NCBI GenBank assembly: GCA_024743055.1
Contig: JANSXH010000009.1
Span: 1-64,000 of the forward strand
DNA from: Pseudomonadota bacterium
GTDB lineage: Bacteria > Pseudomonadota > Alphaproteobacteria > Sneathiellales > Sneathiellaceae
DNA length: 64,000 nt
Reading direction: 5' to 3'
The notes under the pieces were generated by a model that ran no database searches, was not told the DNA's origin, and saw only the letters and a program-made list of their open reading frames with translations. Below are positions 10,017-21,333 of the stretch, piece by piece; positions within the stretch are counted from its first letter, which is position 1, and each line of letters starts with the position of its first letter. A program made the translations under genes and the position numbers.

Positions 10017-11819
10017 CTAGTCGTCACCCATTTTTAAGGCAGCCAAGAATGCTTCCTGGGGGATATCGACGTTACCGACGGACCGCATGCGCTTCTTGCC
10101 CTTTTTCTGCTTTTCCAGCAGCTTTTTCTTACGCGTGATGTCACCGCCATAGCATTTGGCCGTCACATCCTTGCGCAGCGCACTGATGGTCTCACGGGCG
10201 ACAACTTTACCGCCGATCGCCGCTTGCAAAGCAATCTTGAACAACTGACGTGGGATAAGATCTTTCAGGCGTTCACAGAGCTGCCGGCCACGTCCTTCTG
10301 CCTGATCCCGATGGGCGATCATGGCAAGAGCATCTACAGGCTCTGAATTGACGAGGATAGAGAGTTTGACGAGGTCACTCTCGATATATTCGTCCAACTC
10401 GTAATCAAAGCTGGCATATCCCCGGCTGACCGATTTCAGGCGATCATAAAAATCAAATACCACCTCATTGAGAGGGAGTTTGTAGACTACCATCGCCCGG
10501 TTTCCGGTATAGGTCAGATCCGCCTGAACGCCGCGCTTGTCTTCGCAGAGCTTCAAAACCTGGCCGAGATATTCGTCCGGCACCATGATCGTCGCTTTGA
10601 TCCAGGGCTCCTCGATATGATCAATCTGCATGACATCGGGCATATCGGCCGGATTATGCATTTCAACCATCTGGCCGTTTCTCATATAGAGATGATAAAC
10701 CACCGATGGAGCCGTTGTGATCAGATCGAGGTTAAACTCCCGCTCCAGCCGTTCTTGAATGATCTCAAGATGCAAGAGGCCGAGAAAACCACAACGGAAC
10801 CCGAAACCAAGAGCCGCTGAGGTTTCCGCTTCAAATGAAAAGCTTGCATCATTTAGACGCAGCTTGCCGAGACTGGATTTCAGTTCAGTAAAGTCGGCGC
10901 TATCAACTGGAAATAGACCGCAGAAAACGACTGGCTGATTGGGTTTGAAGCCGGGAAGCGGCTCCAAAGCCGGTTTTCGATCATCGGTGATGGTGTCGCC
11001 GACTTTGGTATCCGCCACCTGCTTGATCGCGGCAGTCATAAAGCCGATTTCTCCGGGCCCCAGCTCATCTACCATCAAACCTTTGGGCGTGAACACACCT
11101 ACCCGGTCGACAAGGTAACTGGCGCCTGTCTCCATCATCCGGACTTTCTGTCCTTTGCGGATACTTCCCGCCCGCACACGAAACAGTACAACAACACCGA
11201 GATACGCGTCATACCAGCTGTCGATCAACAGCGCCTGTAGCGGTTCGTCCCGGTCACCTTCAGGGGGTGGGATATGGGCGACGACAGCTTCCAGTACCTC
11301 ATCCACACCCACGCCTGTTTTGGCAGACACAGGAATGGCCCCACTGGCGTCAATGCCGATCACCTCTTCGATCTGCTCAACGACGCGGTCCACATCAGCT
11401 GCTGGCAGGTCAACTTTGTTAAGGACTGGCAGGATCTCGTGATCTACCTCAATGGCCTGATAGACATTTGCTAGGGTCTGAGCTTCAACACCCTGGCTGG
11501 CGTCAACTACCAGCAGAGATCCCTCACAAGCTGAAAGCGAGCGATTGACCTCATAGGCGAAATCCACATGGCCCGGTGTGTCGATCAAGTTGAGGGTATA
11601 GGTCTCTCCGTCCTGTGCTTTATAAAGAAGCCGCACCGTTTGCGCCTTGATGGTTATCCCGCGTTCTCTCTCGATATCCATGCTATCGAGAACCTGTTGC
11701 TGCATTTCCCGATCATCCAAACCACCACACATCTGGATCAGCCTGTCCGCCAAGGTGGACTTGCCATGATCAATATGGGCAATGATCGAGAAATTCCGAA
11801 TTTTATTCAGGTCAGTCAT
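10017..11819 (-). CDS. lepA: Elongation factor 4 (LepA)
   Basis: 600 aa; [38 protein letters not shown]-terminal [31 protein letters not shown]. Confidence 0.98.
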   Translation of the reverse strand: MTDLNKIRNFSIIAHIDHGKSTLADRLIQMCGGLDDREMQQQVLDSMDIERERGITIKAQTVRLLYKAQDGETYTLNLIDTPGHVDFAYEVNRSLSACEGSLLVVDASQGVEAQTLANVYQAIEVDHEILPVLNKVDLPAADVDRVVEQIEEVIGIDASGAIPVSAKTGVGVDEVLEAVVAHIPPPEGDRDEPLQALLIDSWYDAYLGVVVLFRVRAGSIRKGQKVRMMETGASYLVDRVGVFTPKGLMVDELGPGEIGFMTAAIKQVADTKVGDTITDDRKPALEPLPGFKPNQPVVFCGLFPVDSADFTELKSSLGKLRLNDASFSFEAETSAALGFGFRCGFLGLLHLEIIQERLEREFNLDLITTAPSVVYHLYMRNGQMVEMHNPADMPDVMQIDHIEEPWIKATIMVPDEYLGQVLKLCEDKRGVQADLTYTGNRAMVVYKLPLNEVVFDFYDRLKSVSRGYASFDYELDEYIESDLVKLSILVNSEPVDALAMIAHRDQAEGRGRQLCERLKDLIPRQLFKIALQAAIGGKVVARETISALRKDVTAKCYGGDITRKKKLLEKQKKGKKRMRSVGNVDIPQEAFLAALKMGDD

Positions 11820-11893
11820 ACGGGTGCTTCTGGTTAAGGGATCTGCTCATGCAAATAACAGGTTTACCGCTAAATTCAATGTCAATGTTAGGC

Positions 11894-12340
11894 TCAGGCC
11901 TCCGGGAAGGGCACATCAGAGTAGGTTCCCTTGTCGGACGGTATCTTCATGATGCCCGAAGCGCTGAACACGGTCTTTTCATCCGCAGTCAAAATACAGG
12001 TCGCAAATAACAACGTACGCGTCTGCTTCGTAAGCTGTGTCCGCCCTTCCAACCAGGCGCCGTTCGGGGCAGGAGAGACGAAATCACAGGACATTTGGAT
12101 TGTGGGAAGAAATTTACGGATACCGGCAATAGCCTGCCCACCAACCCCGAGCTGCATGTCTGCAAAAGTCATCAGCATGCCGCCATGGCAAATCATCGCC
12201 GGATTGCAGTGCCTATCTTCTATTCGCAGCCCGAGATAAGCATCGTTCTCCAGCTTTTTAACCATCAGGGGCCCTGTCAAATCTACGAAGCCTCTACTGA
12301 AGGCAAATTTCTCAAACCCTTCTGGGACATTATTCGTCAT
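11894..12340 (-). CDS. PaaI-like hotdog thioesterase family protein
   Basis: 148 aa; NPAMICHGGMLMTFADMQLGVGG hotdog motif. Confidence 0.8.
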   Translation of the reverse strand: MTNNVPEGFEKFAFSRGFVDLTGPLMVKKLENDAYLGLRIEDRHCNPAMICHGGMLMTFADMQLGVGGQAIAGIRKFLPTIQMSCDFVSPAPNGAWLEGRTQLTKQTRTLLFATCILTADEKTVFSASGIMKIPSDKGTYSDVPFPEA

Positions 12341-12406
12341 TATTTTTCACTCCAGAGACAGCAGAAAGGGAGCGTGACCGCTCCCTCCGGCTAGTTAGGC
12401 ACTTAA

Positions 12407-14812
12407 TCAGTGGCGAAGAGTTCCGCCGCTGGCTTTTTCCACATTGGCAATAATCTTCGCGGCTACCGCATCGATTTCGTCATCGGTCAGTGTTTTTTCC
12501 GTAGGTTGCAGTCGAACGGAAAATGCAACAGATTTGCGTCCTTCCGCTATATGCTCACCTTCATAAACATCAAATATCGAGACATCCGAGATCAGCTTCT
12601 TGTCACTGCCACGAACGGCACGGATGATTTTATCCGCAGATACGTCCGTTTCCATTTCAAAGGCGAAATCCCGCTCAACAGACTGGTAATCAGATACAAC
12701 AAGAGGCGGCCGTGCCGTTGCTGATTTTCCCTTTGGAAGCGGTACATTATCGAGATACACCTCAAACCCGACGATCGGCCCTTTGACCTTCATGGCCTCC
12801 AGAACAGCCGGATGCAACTCGCCAAAAGCGGCAAGCCGGTTTTTCGGCCCCAGTTGCATAACGCCGGATCGGCCCGGATGGTACCAGGCAGGTGCGTCTG
12901 CAGAAATCTGGACGGAAGCAGCGGGTCCCCCCACCGCTTCAAGTACTGCGATCGCATCGGCTTTAGCGTCAAAGCAGTCATACTGTCTGCCATTGCCGTC
13001 CCAATGGCGGGCAGACGTCAGGCCTACACGGATCCCGCCAGCGACCATGGACTGGCCGTCCGGTTGATCTGAATGATATTCCGAGCCAACCTCAAAGAGG
13101 GAGAAATCGGAGAAACCACGTGCCTGATTACGACCAGCCGCGGAAATCAGGTTCGGCAACAAGGAAGGCCGCATGGCATCCAGATCGGCACTGATCGGGT
13201 TGACGAGAACAATTTCATCGGGTACTCCACCAAAGAGATCGGCATGAGCTCTCGGTAAGAAAGACCAGGTCACAGATTCCATCATTTGCCGGCCTGCAAG
13301 TGCTCGCTTGGCTGTTCTGACCCGGCGCTGTTTTATATTTACTGATGGCTTGGCCACGACATTATGGGTCGGAAGCGGCACTTGCGGAATATTGTCATAT
13401 CCATAGACCCGCAGAACTTCTTCAACGAGGTCTGCTTCTCCATCCACATCCATGCGCCAGGGCGGGACAGAAGTATGAATGACATTCCCGTCCAGAACAG
13501 GCTCAAACCCTAGCTTGGATAGAATGCCCATCATCTCTTGGACATCCACTTCAACACCGCCAAGCTCCTTGACCCGGGATACTCGCAGATCAACCGATTT
13601 TTCCCAGTCCGGGCCGGTGCCGTCCATCACCACATGGCTCGGTTCGCCGCCACACAGATCCATAACGAGGCGGGTCGCAATTTCCATTCCGGTTTCAACA
13701 AATGCCGGATCAACACCCCGCTCAAAGCGATATCGCGCGTCGGATTCAATGCCGAGCTTACGACCGGACATGGCGACGCGGATGGGATCGAACAAAGCTG
13801 CCTCGATGAACACATTGACCGTGCCCTCAGCACAGCCCGTTTCCTCACCGCCCATGATACCGCCAAGGGCCAACCCCCGACTGTTATCAGCAATCATGCA
13901 AACGTCCGCATCGACCTCATACTCTTCGCCATCGAGAGCCAGAAGTTTTTCGCCCTGAACTGCAAGGCGAGCCTGTATGTCACCGTCGATCTTGTCCGCA
14001 TCAAAGACATGAAGCGGACGGGCGAGATCAAAGGTGACATAGTTCGTAATATCTACCAGCGCCGAGATCGGGCGCAATCCAATGGCGAGCAGTTTGTCTT
14101 GTAGCCATTTCGGGCTGGGGCCGTTTTTCACCCCGCGAACATAGCGTCCGACAAACTTTGAGCAGGGGAGCGGATCAGTTCCGTCAAAATTCAGTTTCAC
14201 GGTAATAGGGCTGTCAAACCGTCCTTCAACTTTCGAGACATCAAGTGGCTTCAATGTCCCGAATCCAGCCGCCGCCAGATCCCGGGCAATTCCATAAACG
14301 CCTAACGCATCCGGATGGTTTGGAGTGATGGCAATTTCGATAACCGGATCATCAAGACCGGCAAGCTTGGCATAGGGCGCACCAATTTCGGTATCTTCGG
14401 GCATTTCGATAATCCCGTCATGCTCATCGGAGACACCCATCTCGCGCTCCGAAACCAACATACCATTACTCTCAACACCACGGATCTTGGTCGGCTTCAA
14501 CAATAGGTCTGTGCCAGGCACATACACACCGGATGGCGCGAACACGCCCTTCATACCTGTTCTGGCGTTGGGCGCACCGCACACGACCTGCACGACTTCT
14601 TCGCCAGTATCAATCTTGCAGACGCGCAGGCGATCGGCATCTGGATGCTGTGTCGCCTCAATCACATGGGCGACCCGGAAAGCAGCAAGCTCTTTGGCTC
14701 GATCGGTGATTTCCTCCACTTCCAAGCCAAGGGAAGTCAGCTTTTCGGAAAGCTCTTCCAACGAAGCTTCAAAATCGAGATGTTCTTTGAGCCAGGAAAC
14801 TGTGAATTTCAT
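12407..14812 (-). CDS. pheT: Phenylalanine-tRNA ligase beta subunit
   Basis: [35 protein letters not shown]; start at 14812 overlaps the pheS stop by 4 bp (ATGA), preferred over the track start at 14875. Confidence 0.97.
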   Translation of the reverse strand: MKFTVSWLKEHLDFEASLEELSEKLTSLGLEVEEITDRAKELAAFRVAHVIEATQHPDADRLRVCKIDTGEEVVQVVCGAPNARTGMKGVFAPSGVYVPGTDLLLKPTKIRGVESNGMLVSEREMGVSDEHDGIIEMPEDTEIGAPYAKLAGLDDPVIEIAITPNHPDALGVYGIARDLAAAGFGTLKPLDVSKVEGRFDSPITVKLNFDGTDPLPCSKFVGRYVRGVKNGPSPKWLQDKLLAIGLRPISALVDITNYVTFDLARPLHVFDADKIDGDIQARLAVQGEKLLALDGEEYEVDADVCMIADNSRGLALGGIMGGEETGCAEGTVNVFIEAALFDPIRVAMSGRKLGIESDARYRFERGVDPAFVETGMEIATRLVMDLCGGEPSHVVMDGTGPDWEKSVDLRVSRVKELGGVEVDVQEMMGILSKLGFEPVLDGNVIHTSVPPWRMDVDGEADLVEEVLRVYGYDNIPQVPLPTHNVVAKPSVNIKQRRVRTAKRALAGRQMMESVTWSFLPRAHADLFGGVPDEIVLVNPISADLDAMRPSLLPNLISAAGRNQARGFSDFSLFEVGSEYHSDQPDGQSMVAGGIRVGLTSARHWDGNGRQYDCFDAKADAIAVLEAVGGPAASVQISADAPAWYHPGRSGVMQLGPKNRLAAFGELHPAVLEAMKVKGPIVGFEVYLDNVPLPKGKSATARPPLVVSDYQSVERDFAFEMETDVSADKIIRAVRGSDKKLISDVSIFDVYEGEHIAEGRKSVAFSVRLQPTEKTLTDDEIDAVAAKIIANVEKASGGTLRH

Positions 14813-15885
14813 CGGGACAACCCTCCACCCAGAGTAGGAACATCCAATGGAACAAATCCATAATGCTTCAGCCAACGCAAATCAGCGTCGAAAAAGGCCC
14901 TGAGATCCGGGATGCCATATTTCAGCATGGCAATCCGGTCGATCCCCATTCCCCAGGCAAAGCCCTGATATTCCTTTGGATCGAGACCGCAATGTTCCAG
15001 AACCCGTGGATTGACCATCCCGCATCCTAGAATTTCCAACCAGTCATCCCCCTCGCCGACTTTGACGTGATCACCCGCGAAGGTGCATTTAATATCCATT
15101 TCCGCAGACGGCTCCGTGAACGGGAAGTAACTCGGCCGGAAGCGCATGGTAATCTCATCGAGTTCAAAGAAGGCGCGGCAGAATTCTGCAAGCACCCCTT
15201 TCAAATGTCCCATATGGCTGGTCTTATCGATGACGAGCCCCTCAATCTGATGAAACATTGGCGTGTGTGTCTGATCGGAATCGCTGCGGAACGTGCGTCC
15301 TGGGACGACAATCCTGTGAGGCGGCTTCTCAGATTGCATTGTACGAATCTGAACAGTGGACGTGTGGGTCCGAAGCAACTGGCGTGATCCATCTTCCTTT
15401 TCCGGAAGATAAAAGGTGTCATGCATTTGCCGGGCTGGATGTTCCGGGGGAATATTTAGCGCCGTGAAATTATGGAAATCATCCTCAATATCGGGGCCTT
15501 CAGCGATATCAAATCCCATATCCGCAAAGATTTCGGTAATCTCATCCATCACCTGACTGATGGGATGAATACGCCCTGTTGCCTCCGGACGGATCGGCAA
15601 GCTTACGTCGACACGTTCTTTTGCAAGCTTGGCATTGAGAGCGGCTGTATGCAGGGACGCCTTCGCCTCATCAATGGCATCGCCAACGGTTGTTTTCAAC
15701 TTGTTAAGTTTCGGGGCGACTGTCTGCCGCTCGGATGGGTCCATTTGCCCCAGACCACGCATCAGCAGGCTGACCTTACCCTTCTTACCAAGCGCAGATA
15801 TCCGCAATGCCTCCAAAGCATCCAGATCCGTTATTGTGCCGATCTCTGTCAGCAGGTCTGTTTCCAGTTTTTCTATATCTTGCAT
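14809..15885 (-). CDS. pheS: Phenylalanine-tRNA ligase alpha subunit
   Basis: [57 protein letters not shown]. Confidence 0.98.
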   Translation of the reverse strand: MQDIEKLETDLLTEIGTITDLDALEALRISALGKKGKVSLLMRGLGQMDPSERQTVAPKLNKLKTTVGDAIDEAKASLHTAALNAKLAKERVDVSLPIRPEATGRIHPISQVMDEITEIFADMGFDIAEGPDIEDDFHNFTALNIPPEHPARQMHDTFYLPEKEDGSRQLLRTHTSTVQIRTMQSEKPPHRIVVPGRTFRSDSDQTHTPMFHQIEGLVIDKTSHMGHLKGVLAEFCRAFFELDEITMRFRPSYFPFTEPSAEMDIKCTFAGDHVKVGEGDDWLEILGCGMVNPRVLEHCGLDPKEYQGFAWGMGIDRIAMLKYGIPDLRAFFDADLRWLKHYGFVPLDVPTLGGGLSR

Positions 15886-15902
15886 TACAACTCACGAACA
15901 AA

Positions 15903-15931
15903 AAAAGGGGCCACTGCATGGGCCCCCTTTT
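15903..15931 (-). terminator. Terminator or attenuator hairpin between rplT and pheS
   Basis: Minus-strand AAAAGGGGGCCCATGCAGTGGCCCCTTTTTTT; GGGGCC/GGCCCC stem plus T-run. Confidence 0.75.
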
Positions 15932-15978
15932 AATAAAGTGGTCTACGAAAAAGTCTAGATTTTCGAGGGCCCGGTTTA

Positions 15979-16341
15979 TCAGGCTTTGTTGGAAGCTTCT
16001 GTTGCGGCATCCACCAAAGCCTTAAAGGCCTCAGGCTCGCGAACGGCAATATCGGCAAGAACCTTACGGTCCACCTCAATGCCGGCCAGCTTGAGGCCGT
16101 GCATAAAGTTGCCATAGGTCATACCGAGTTCACGGGACGCTGCATTGATCCGCTGGATCCACAGGCTCCGGAAATTCCGTTTTTTGACCCGACGGTCGCG
16201 ATAGGCATATTGGCCGGCTTTTTCAACGGCCTGGACAGCTGTGCGGAAAGTGTTCTTACGACGACCGTAATATCCTTTCGCTGCCTTGATTACTTTTCTG
16301 TGGCGGGCGTGCGTGGTGACGCCGCGTTTAACACGTGCCAT
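15979..16341 (-). CDS. rplT: 50S ribosomal protein L20
   Basis: [35 protein letters not shown]. Confidence 0.99.
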   Translation of the reverse strand: MARVKRGVTTHARHRKVIKAAKGYYGRRKNTFRTAVQAVEKAGQYAYRDRRVKKRNFRSLWIQRINAASRELGMTYGNFMHGLKLAGIEVDRKVLADIAVREPEAFKALVDAATEASNKA

Positions 16342-16353
16342 TGATCTCTCTCC

Positions 16354-16551
16354 TTAACCGTACGGTAAAAACTTTTTGACGATCCGTGCATCTTGGTCGG
16401 CCAGAATAGTGGTTCCCCGCTGATTCCGGATCTGTTTGTTGGTCCGCTTGATCATACCATGCTGTTTGTTGGCCTGATTAGCGCGCACCTTACCTGATGC
16501 AGTGAGAGAGAAGCGTTTTTTCACGCCACTCTTAGTCTTGAGCTTGGGCAT
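16354..16551 (-). CDS. rpmI: 50S ribosomal protein L35
   Basis: [33 protein letters not shown]. Confidence 0.98.
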   Translation of the reverse strand: MPKLKTKSGVKKRFSLTASGKVRANQANKQHGMIKRTNKQIRNQRGTTILADQDARIVKKFLPYG

Positions 16552-16884
16552 TTTTGGCTTCCTTTAAAACACAAGTTGAAGCGAACGAGCAAACTCGGCA
16601 GCCCCAATTGGCCGGAATGCTCAACGAAGCGAGGGTTATAACCGGGTGTCCCTCTAAAAACAAGCACAAATACAGGCTTTTTGCCAACTCTTCACAGATT
16701 CTTGCCAAAGCTTTTTTGCGGCACTAGAAGACTGAGAGTTTAAAGTACAGAGGGCAGCCAATTTCCAGCTACATTTTTGAGAAGACTCCTATCCCATAAC
16801 TAACCGGTTGCTGTCATAAAAAACGCGTGTCTAATTTTATTATACTATATTCTGGAAAGTACTGAATTCTACTGAAACTCGCGA

Positions 16885-17913
16885 GTGACAATGGCACATC
16901 TCTTAGGAATAAATCAGTATAGTCCTCACTACAGGCCGCTCATTCCTGTGTTGGTGGCAGCGGCCCTGGTCATCATCCTTCAGATTTCAACTGCGCGCGC
17001 TGCGGATAAATTTTCGTTCCTGGTTGTTTCCGACCTGCCCTACACGGAAGGCCAGAATGAGACTCTGAACGAAACCATTATCCCAACGATGCTGCGAAGC
17101 GGCGTACCCTTTCTGATTCATCTTGGCGATATAAAGAGCGGTGGCGCCCCTTGCACGAATAGAGATTTATTGGAGAGGCGGGATCAAGTCTATTCCATGC
17201 ATCAGGAGATCGTCTTTTACACACCTGGTGATAATGAATGGACGGACTGCGATCGCGAGGAACTCAGCGAGCGATTTTCGGAACTGGATCGCCTGGAACT
17301 TGTCCGGCAACTGTTTTATAGCAAACCGCTTCCTTTATCCGCTGAGTGGCGGTTTTCGCGGCAACCTCTCTATCCGGAAAATATGCGCTGGGCCTTTGAT
17401 AATGTGGTGTTCTCTACCCTGCACATAGCCGGGACCAGCAATGGAAGGAGACAGATCCTAATGGACGATATAGATCTGGCCCTATTGAAGGCGGATGCCC
17501 GTGACCGGGCTGCTATTTTATGGATGGAAGAAACATTTGAATTGGCGCGTGAACAGAACGCACCCGCCTTAGTAATTGCTATTCATGCAGATATTACCAA
17601 ATCCAGGCACACTGAAGCCTGCAGCTTTTCTCGCCGACAGGACTGTGATCCATTCGCCCTCTTTAAGCAACGTCTCCGGCAATTATCGGCCGCTTTTAAA
17701 CGCCCTGTACTTCTGATGCACGGGGATACTCAACCTTATTGTCTGGACAAAGGCTTTGGAGGGCCGCAGACGCCCAATCTTTGGCGCTTCGATTCTGCGG
17801 GTGACTATGCCGTTATCGATGCAATCAAAGTCACATTTAATCCGCACTCCAAACGATCCCCATTCTCGTTCATCTCCTTGGTTCAGGGAATTGAGCCTGA
17901 AGAGTGCGCCTAG
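16885..17913 (+). CDS. Putative secreted metallophosphoesterase-like protein
   Basis: 342 aa; hydrophobic N-terminus, FSFLVVSDLPYTE, FLIHLGDIKSGG, YTPGDNEWTDC. Confidence 0.75.
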   Translation: MTMAHLLGINQYSPHYRPLIPVLVAAALVIILQISTARAADKFSFLVVSDLPYTEGQNETLNETIIPTMLRSGVPFLIHLGDIKSGGAPCTNRDLLERRDQVYSMHQEIVFYTPGDNEWTDCDREELSERFSELDRLELVRQLFYSKPLPLSAEWRFSRQPLYPENMRWAFDNVVFSTLHIAGTSNGRRQILMDDIDLALLKADARDRAAILWMEETFELAREQNAPALVIAIHADITKSRHTEACSFSRRQDCDPFALFKQRLRQLSAAFKRPVLLMHGDTQPYCLDKGFGGPQTPNLWRFDSAGDYAVIDAIKVTFNPHSKRSPFSFISLVQGIEPEECA

Positions 17914-17921
17914 ATAAAAAA

Positions 17922-17947
17922 GTAGCCCTGAACATGTTCAGGGCTAC
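17922..17947 (-). terminator. Rho-independent terminator of hsp20
   Basis: Perfect palindrome GTAGCCCTGAACATGTTCAGGGCTAC followed on minus strand by TTTTTT. Confidence 0.85.
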
Positions 17948-18034
17948 CCTTCAACCGCCTGCTCGGGGGCCAGCAGATTCTCATCTCCAGGCCGGGGGAA
18001 AAAGCCGGCAGTCTATATGTTGGCAGCCTCTTCC

Positions 18035-18460
18035 CTATTTGCCGCCAATCTTGATTTTTTTCGTTGGAGGCTCGACCTCTTTCACCTTCGGCAGGCTAAT
18101 ATGGAGAACGCCATTCTCGAATTTGGCGTTGACGTGGTCTGCCTCAACATTGGCCGGAAGCCGAAATGTCCGTTGAAAGGACCCGTAAGAGCGTTCAGAG
18201 AAATAGTAGGTTTTTCCCTTTTCCTCTTTTTCCGATCTTTTCTCACCCTTAATGGTCAGCATATTGTCGTTAAGTGAAATATCGATATCTTCTTCTTTGA
18301 CGCCTGGAAGCTCCAGGGTGATATCATATTCACCTTCATTTGCACCCGCTTCGGCGGTCGGAGAGAAGAAGTCCTGGACTTGCTGTCCAATATTGCGAAA
18401 AGGTTCAAAAAAGTCAGGCCACCAATCGGTGGGTCGATGCACAGGAACACGATCAGACAT
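18035..18460 (-). CDS. Small heat-shock protein, Hsp20/alpha-crystallin family
   Basis: MSDRVPVHRPTDWWPDFFEPFRNI...YDITLELPGVKEEDIDISLNDNMLTIKGEKRSEKEEKGKTYYFSERSYGSFQRTFRLP; AAAGGTG RBS before ATG at 18460. Confidence 0.95.
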   Translation of the reverse strand: MSDRVPVHRPTDWWPDFFEPFRNIGQQVQDFFSPTAEAGANEGEYDITLELPGVKEEDIDISLNDNMLTIKGEKRSEKEEKGKTYYFSERSYGSFQRTFRLPANVEADHVNAKFENGVLHISLPKVKEVEPPTKKIKIGGK

Positions 18461-18542
18461 GATACACCTTTCTCTATGGAATGGATGGGATTCACATTTA
18501 GAGATAGAGGTTTTCCTGAAATTTTCATTGATCAGAATCAAT

Positions 18543-18580
18543 AAAGGCCTGCTTCATCCAGATAATGAGAGCAGGCCTTT
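18543..18580 (-). terminator. Rho-independent terminator downstream of infC
   Basis: AAAGGCCTGCT/AGCAGGCCTTT inverted repeat followed by ATT-rich sequence on minus strand. Confidence 0.75.
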
Positions 18581-18598
18581 TACAAATCTTTGAATTTA

Positions 18599-19135
18599 TT
18601 ATTTGGTAGGCGCGATCACCATTGTTATCTGGCGCCCTTCCATTTTCGGATTTTGCTCAACCTTGGCAATTTCCTCCAACTCATCTCGGACCCGATGCAG
18701 GAGTTCCATCCCCAGTTCCTGATGAGCCATTTCGCGACCTCTGAAGCGCATGGTGACTTTCACCTTGTCGCCTGTTTCAAGGAACTTGTTCACGGACCGC
18801 ATTTTGACCTGATAATCATGATCATCAATGTTCGGCCGCATCTTGATTTCCTTTATTTCAAAGGTCTTCTGTTTCTTGCGCGCTTTTGCAGCTTTTTTCT
18901 GAGCTTCATATTTAGCGCGGCCATTGTCCATTACTTTACAGACCGGGGTTTCGCCAGGAGAGACTTCCACAAGATCCAAACCAACTTCATCGGCCAATCC
19001 CATGGCTACCTGAACTGTTACGAGGCCAATGTTGTCTCCTTCATCATTGATCAATCGAACGTTTGAGGCTTCAATATCTTCATTGATGCGCGGTCCCTCT
19101 TTCGGCGGAACAATATTTCGTTGTGTGCGGGCTAT
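18599..19135 (-). CDS. infC: Translation initiation factor IF-3, probable ATA start codon
   Basis: [44 protein letters not shown]; in-frame extension upstream of the track start (19054) reads [41 protein letters not shown] 7 nt before ATA; in-frame TAA just before it. Confidence 0.9.
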   Translation of the reverse strand: MARTQRNIVPPKEGPRINEDIEASNVRLINDEGDNIGLVTVQVAMGLADEVGLDLVEVSPGETPVCKVMDNGRAKYEAQKKAAKARKKQKTFEIKEIKMRPNIDDHDYQVKMRSVNKFLETGDKVKVTMRFRGREMAHQELGMELLHRVRDELEEIAKVEQNPKMEGRQITMVIAPTK

Positions 19136-19256
19136 TTACTTTCTCCTTTGATCATTAAATAGTGCTTGCGCTACTCGCGAGAGAGGCGACATCAGCATAT
19201 TCTATAGTTTTTAACGCTTTATTGCCACAGCTACTTTTTTGACTTTTCCGGACCAA

Positions 19257-21194
19257 TCACAGGCCCGGAACCTTGGCTTCTTCAACCAATTGGCCAATAG
19301 CTTCTTCAAGATCCAGTACTTTCTGGTGCTTTTCGCCTAACCGGCGCACGGAAATGGTTTGTTCTTCCGCTTCACGCTTTCCGGCAACTAACAAGGCAGG
19401 TACTTTTGCAAGGCTGTGCTCGCGCACCTTGTAATTAATCTTCTCATTACGAAGATCAAGGCTGGCTCGAAGTCCCGCAGCCTTCAACCGATCCAATACC
19501 TCTTTGGCATAATCGTCAGCTTCATCTGTAATTGTCGCAACAACGACTTGCTCCGGCGCCAGCCATAACGGAAAGCGGCCGGCATACTCCTCGATCAGGA
19601 TGCCAATAAACCGTTCCATAGAACCGAAAATGGCGCGATGTAACATGACAGGCCGATGTTTAGCTCCGTCCTCACCAATGTAATTCGCATTGAGCCGCTC
19701 GGGCATGACGAAGTCCACCTGATGAGTACCACATTGCCAATCGCGTCCAATGGCATCGGTCAGTACGAATTCCAGTTTTGGACCGTAAAAAGCCCCTTCA
19801 CCGGGATTCATGCTGTATGGAAGACCAGTTGCGTCAATGGCTTCTCGAAGTGACCCTTCGGATTTATCCCAGATCGAATCATCACCAGCCCGAACTTCCG
19901 GGCGATCAGAGAACTTCACCTTCACATCGGTAAATCCGAAGTCCTTGTAGACATCCAGTAACAGTTCACAGAAAGCAACGGTTTCTGAGGTGATCTGATC
20001 CTCTGTACAGAAAATATGCCCGTCATCCTGCGTAAATCCACGAACCCGCATAATCCCGTGGAGAGCTCCCGATGGCTCATAACGATGGCAGGATCCAAAC
20101 TCAGCCATGCGCAAAGGCAAGTCCCGATAGCTCGTGATCCCCTGATTGTAAATCTGAACATGACAGGGGCAGTTCATCGGTTTCAGTGCAAATGTCCGGT
20201 TTTCTGATTCAGTTTCCGTTGTGAACATGGCATCCTGGAATTTCTCCCAATGCCCGGAAGCTTCCCAAAGCTTGCGGTCCACTAACTGAGGCGTTTTCAC
20301 CTCTTTATATCCTGCAGCATCAAGCTTGTTACGCAGGTATTTTTCAAGGGTCCGATACAGGGTCCATCCCTTTTCGTGCCAAAACACCATGCCGACAGCC
20401 TCTTCCTGGATATGGAAAAGATCCATCTCCCGGCCCAGCTTGCGATGATCCCGACGCTCCGCCTCCTCCAACCGATGGAGATAGGCTTTCAGCTCTTTTT
20501 CATTGCGCCAGGCGGTCCCGTAGACCCTCTGCAGCATTTCGTTTCGGGAATCTCCACGCCAATAGGCGCCGGCAAGCTTCATCAGTTTGAAAGCATGGCC
20601 AAGCTTTTTGGTGGAGGGCAAATGCGGCCCGCGGCAAAGATCCTGAAATTCGCCCTGACGGTAAATTCCGATGGGCTGATCATCTGGAATCCCGGCAATG
20701 ATTTCTGCCTTATATTCCTCGCCGATGCCTTTAAAAAAATCGACAGCCTTATCCCGCTCCCACTCCTCTCGAGTGATCTGCTCATCGCGGTCGACGATCT
20801 CATGCATCCGCTTTTCGATTTTTTCCAAATCTTCCGGTGTAAATGGCTCTTTACGGGAAAAATCATAATAGAAGCCGTCCTCGATGGCCGGCCCGATCGT
20901 GACCTGGATATCCGGATACAACTCCTTCGCTGCTTCAGCCAGCACATGGGCGGCGTCATGGCGAAGAAGTTCCAGGACCTCATCGCCCTCTTCACGGACG
21001 GTGACGATTTCTACGGTGGTATCTGTATTGAGGGTTGTCTTCAGGTCTTTAAGCTCTCCGTCGATACGCAAAGCCAATGCTGCTTTTGCCAGACCGGGCC
21101 CAATTTCCAAAGCCAAATCCTCCCCGGACAAAGGTTTGTCATAGGGGCGAACACTCCCATCCGGGAGCGTAATCTCAAATTTTCCGTTTTCCAC
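19257..21194 (-). CDS. thrS: Threonine-tRNA ligase (GTG start)
   Basis: 645 aa; TGS domain, [80 protein letters not shown]. Confidence 0.98.
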   Translation of the reverse strand: MENGKFEITLPDGSVRPYDKPLSGEDLALEIGPGLAKAALALRIDGELKDLKTTLNTDTTVEIVTVREEGDEVLELLRHDAAHVLAEAAKELYPDIQVTIGPAIEDGFYYDFSRKEPFTPEDLEKIEKRMHEIVDRDEQITREEWERDKAVDFFKGIGEEYKAEIIAGIPDDQPIGIYRQGEFQDLCRGPHLPSTKKLGHAFKLMKLAGAYWRGDSRNEMLQRVYGTAWRNEKELKAYLHRLEEAERRDHRKLGREMDLFHIQEEAVGMVFWHEKGWTLYRTLEKYLRNKLDAAGYKEVKTPQLVDRKLWEASGHWEKFQDAMFTTETESENRTFALKPMNCPCHVQIYNQGITSYRDLPLRMAEFGSCHRYEPSGALHGIMRVRGFTQDDGHIFCTEDQITSETVAFCELLLDVYKDFGFTDVKVKFSDRPEVRAGDDSIWDKSEGSLREAIDATGLPYSMNPGEGAFYGPKLEFVLTDAIGRDWQCGTHQVDFVMPERLNANYIGEDGAKHRPVMLHRAIFGSMERFIGILIEEYAGRFPLWLAPEQVVVATITDEADDYAKEVLDRLKAAGLRASLDLRNEKINYKVREHSLAKVPALLVAGKREAEEQTISVRRLGEKHQKVLDLEEAIGQLVEEAKVPGL

Positions 21195-21333
21195 AATAAA
21201 CCGCCAGTTCTTCGATGAATTCCGAGCAACACCCTGCCCTGAATCTTAAATCAACCGGGCGACTTTAGAAATCTGGGGTCGCATGTCAAGCAATACGCTG
21301 ACTTCCTGACCAGTTTAACGCATTTTGTGTGGT

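Noticed and set aside
20376-21218. 280-aa plus-strand ORF
   Set aside because: Antisense to thrS, whose product is unmistakable; no recognisable family or RBS.
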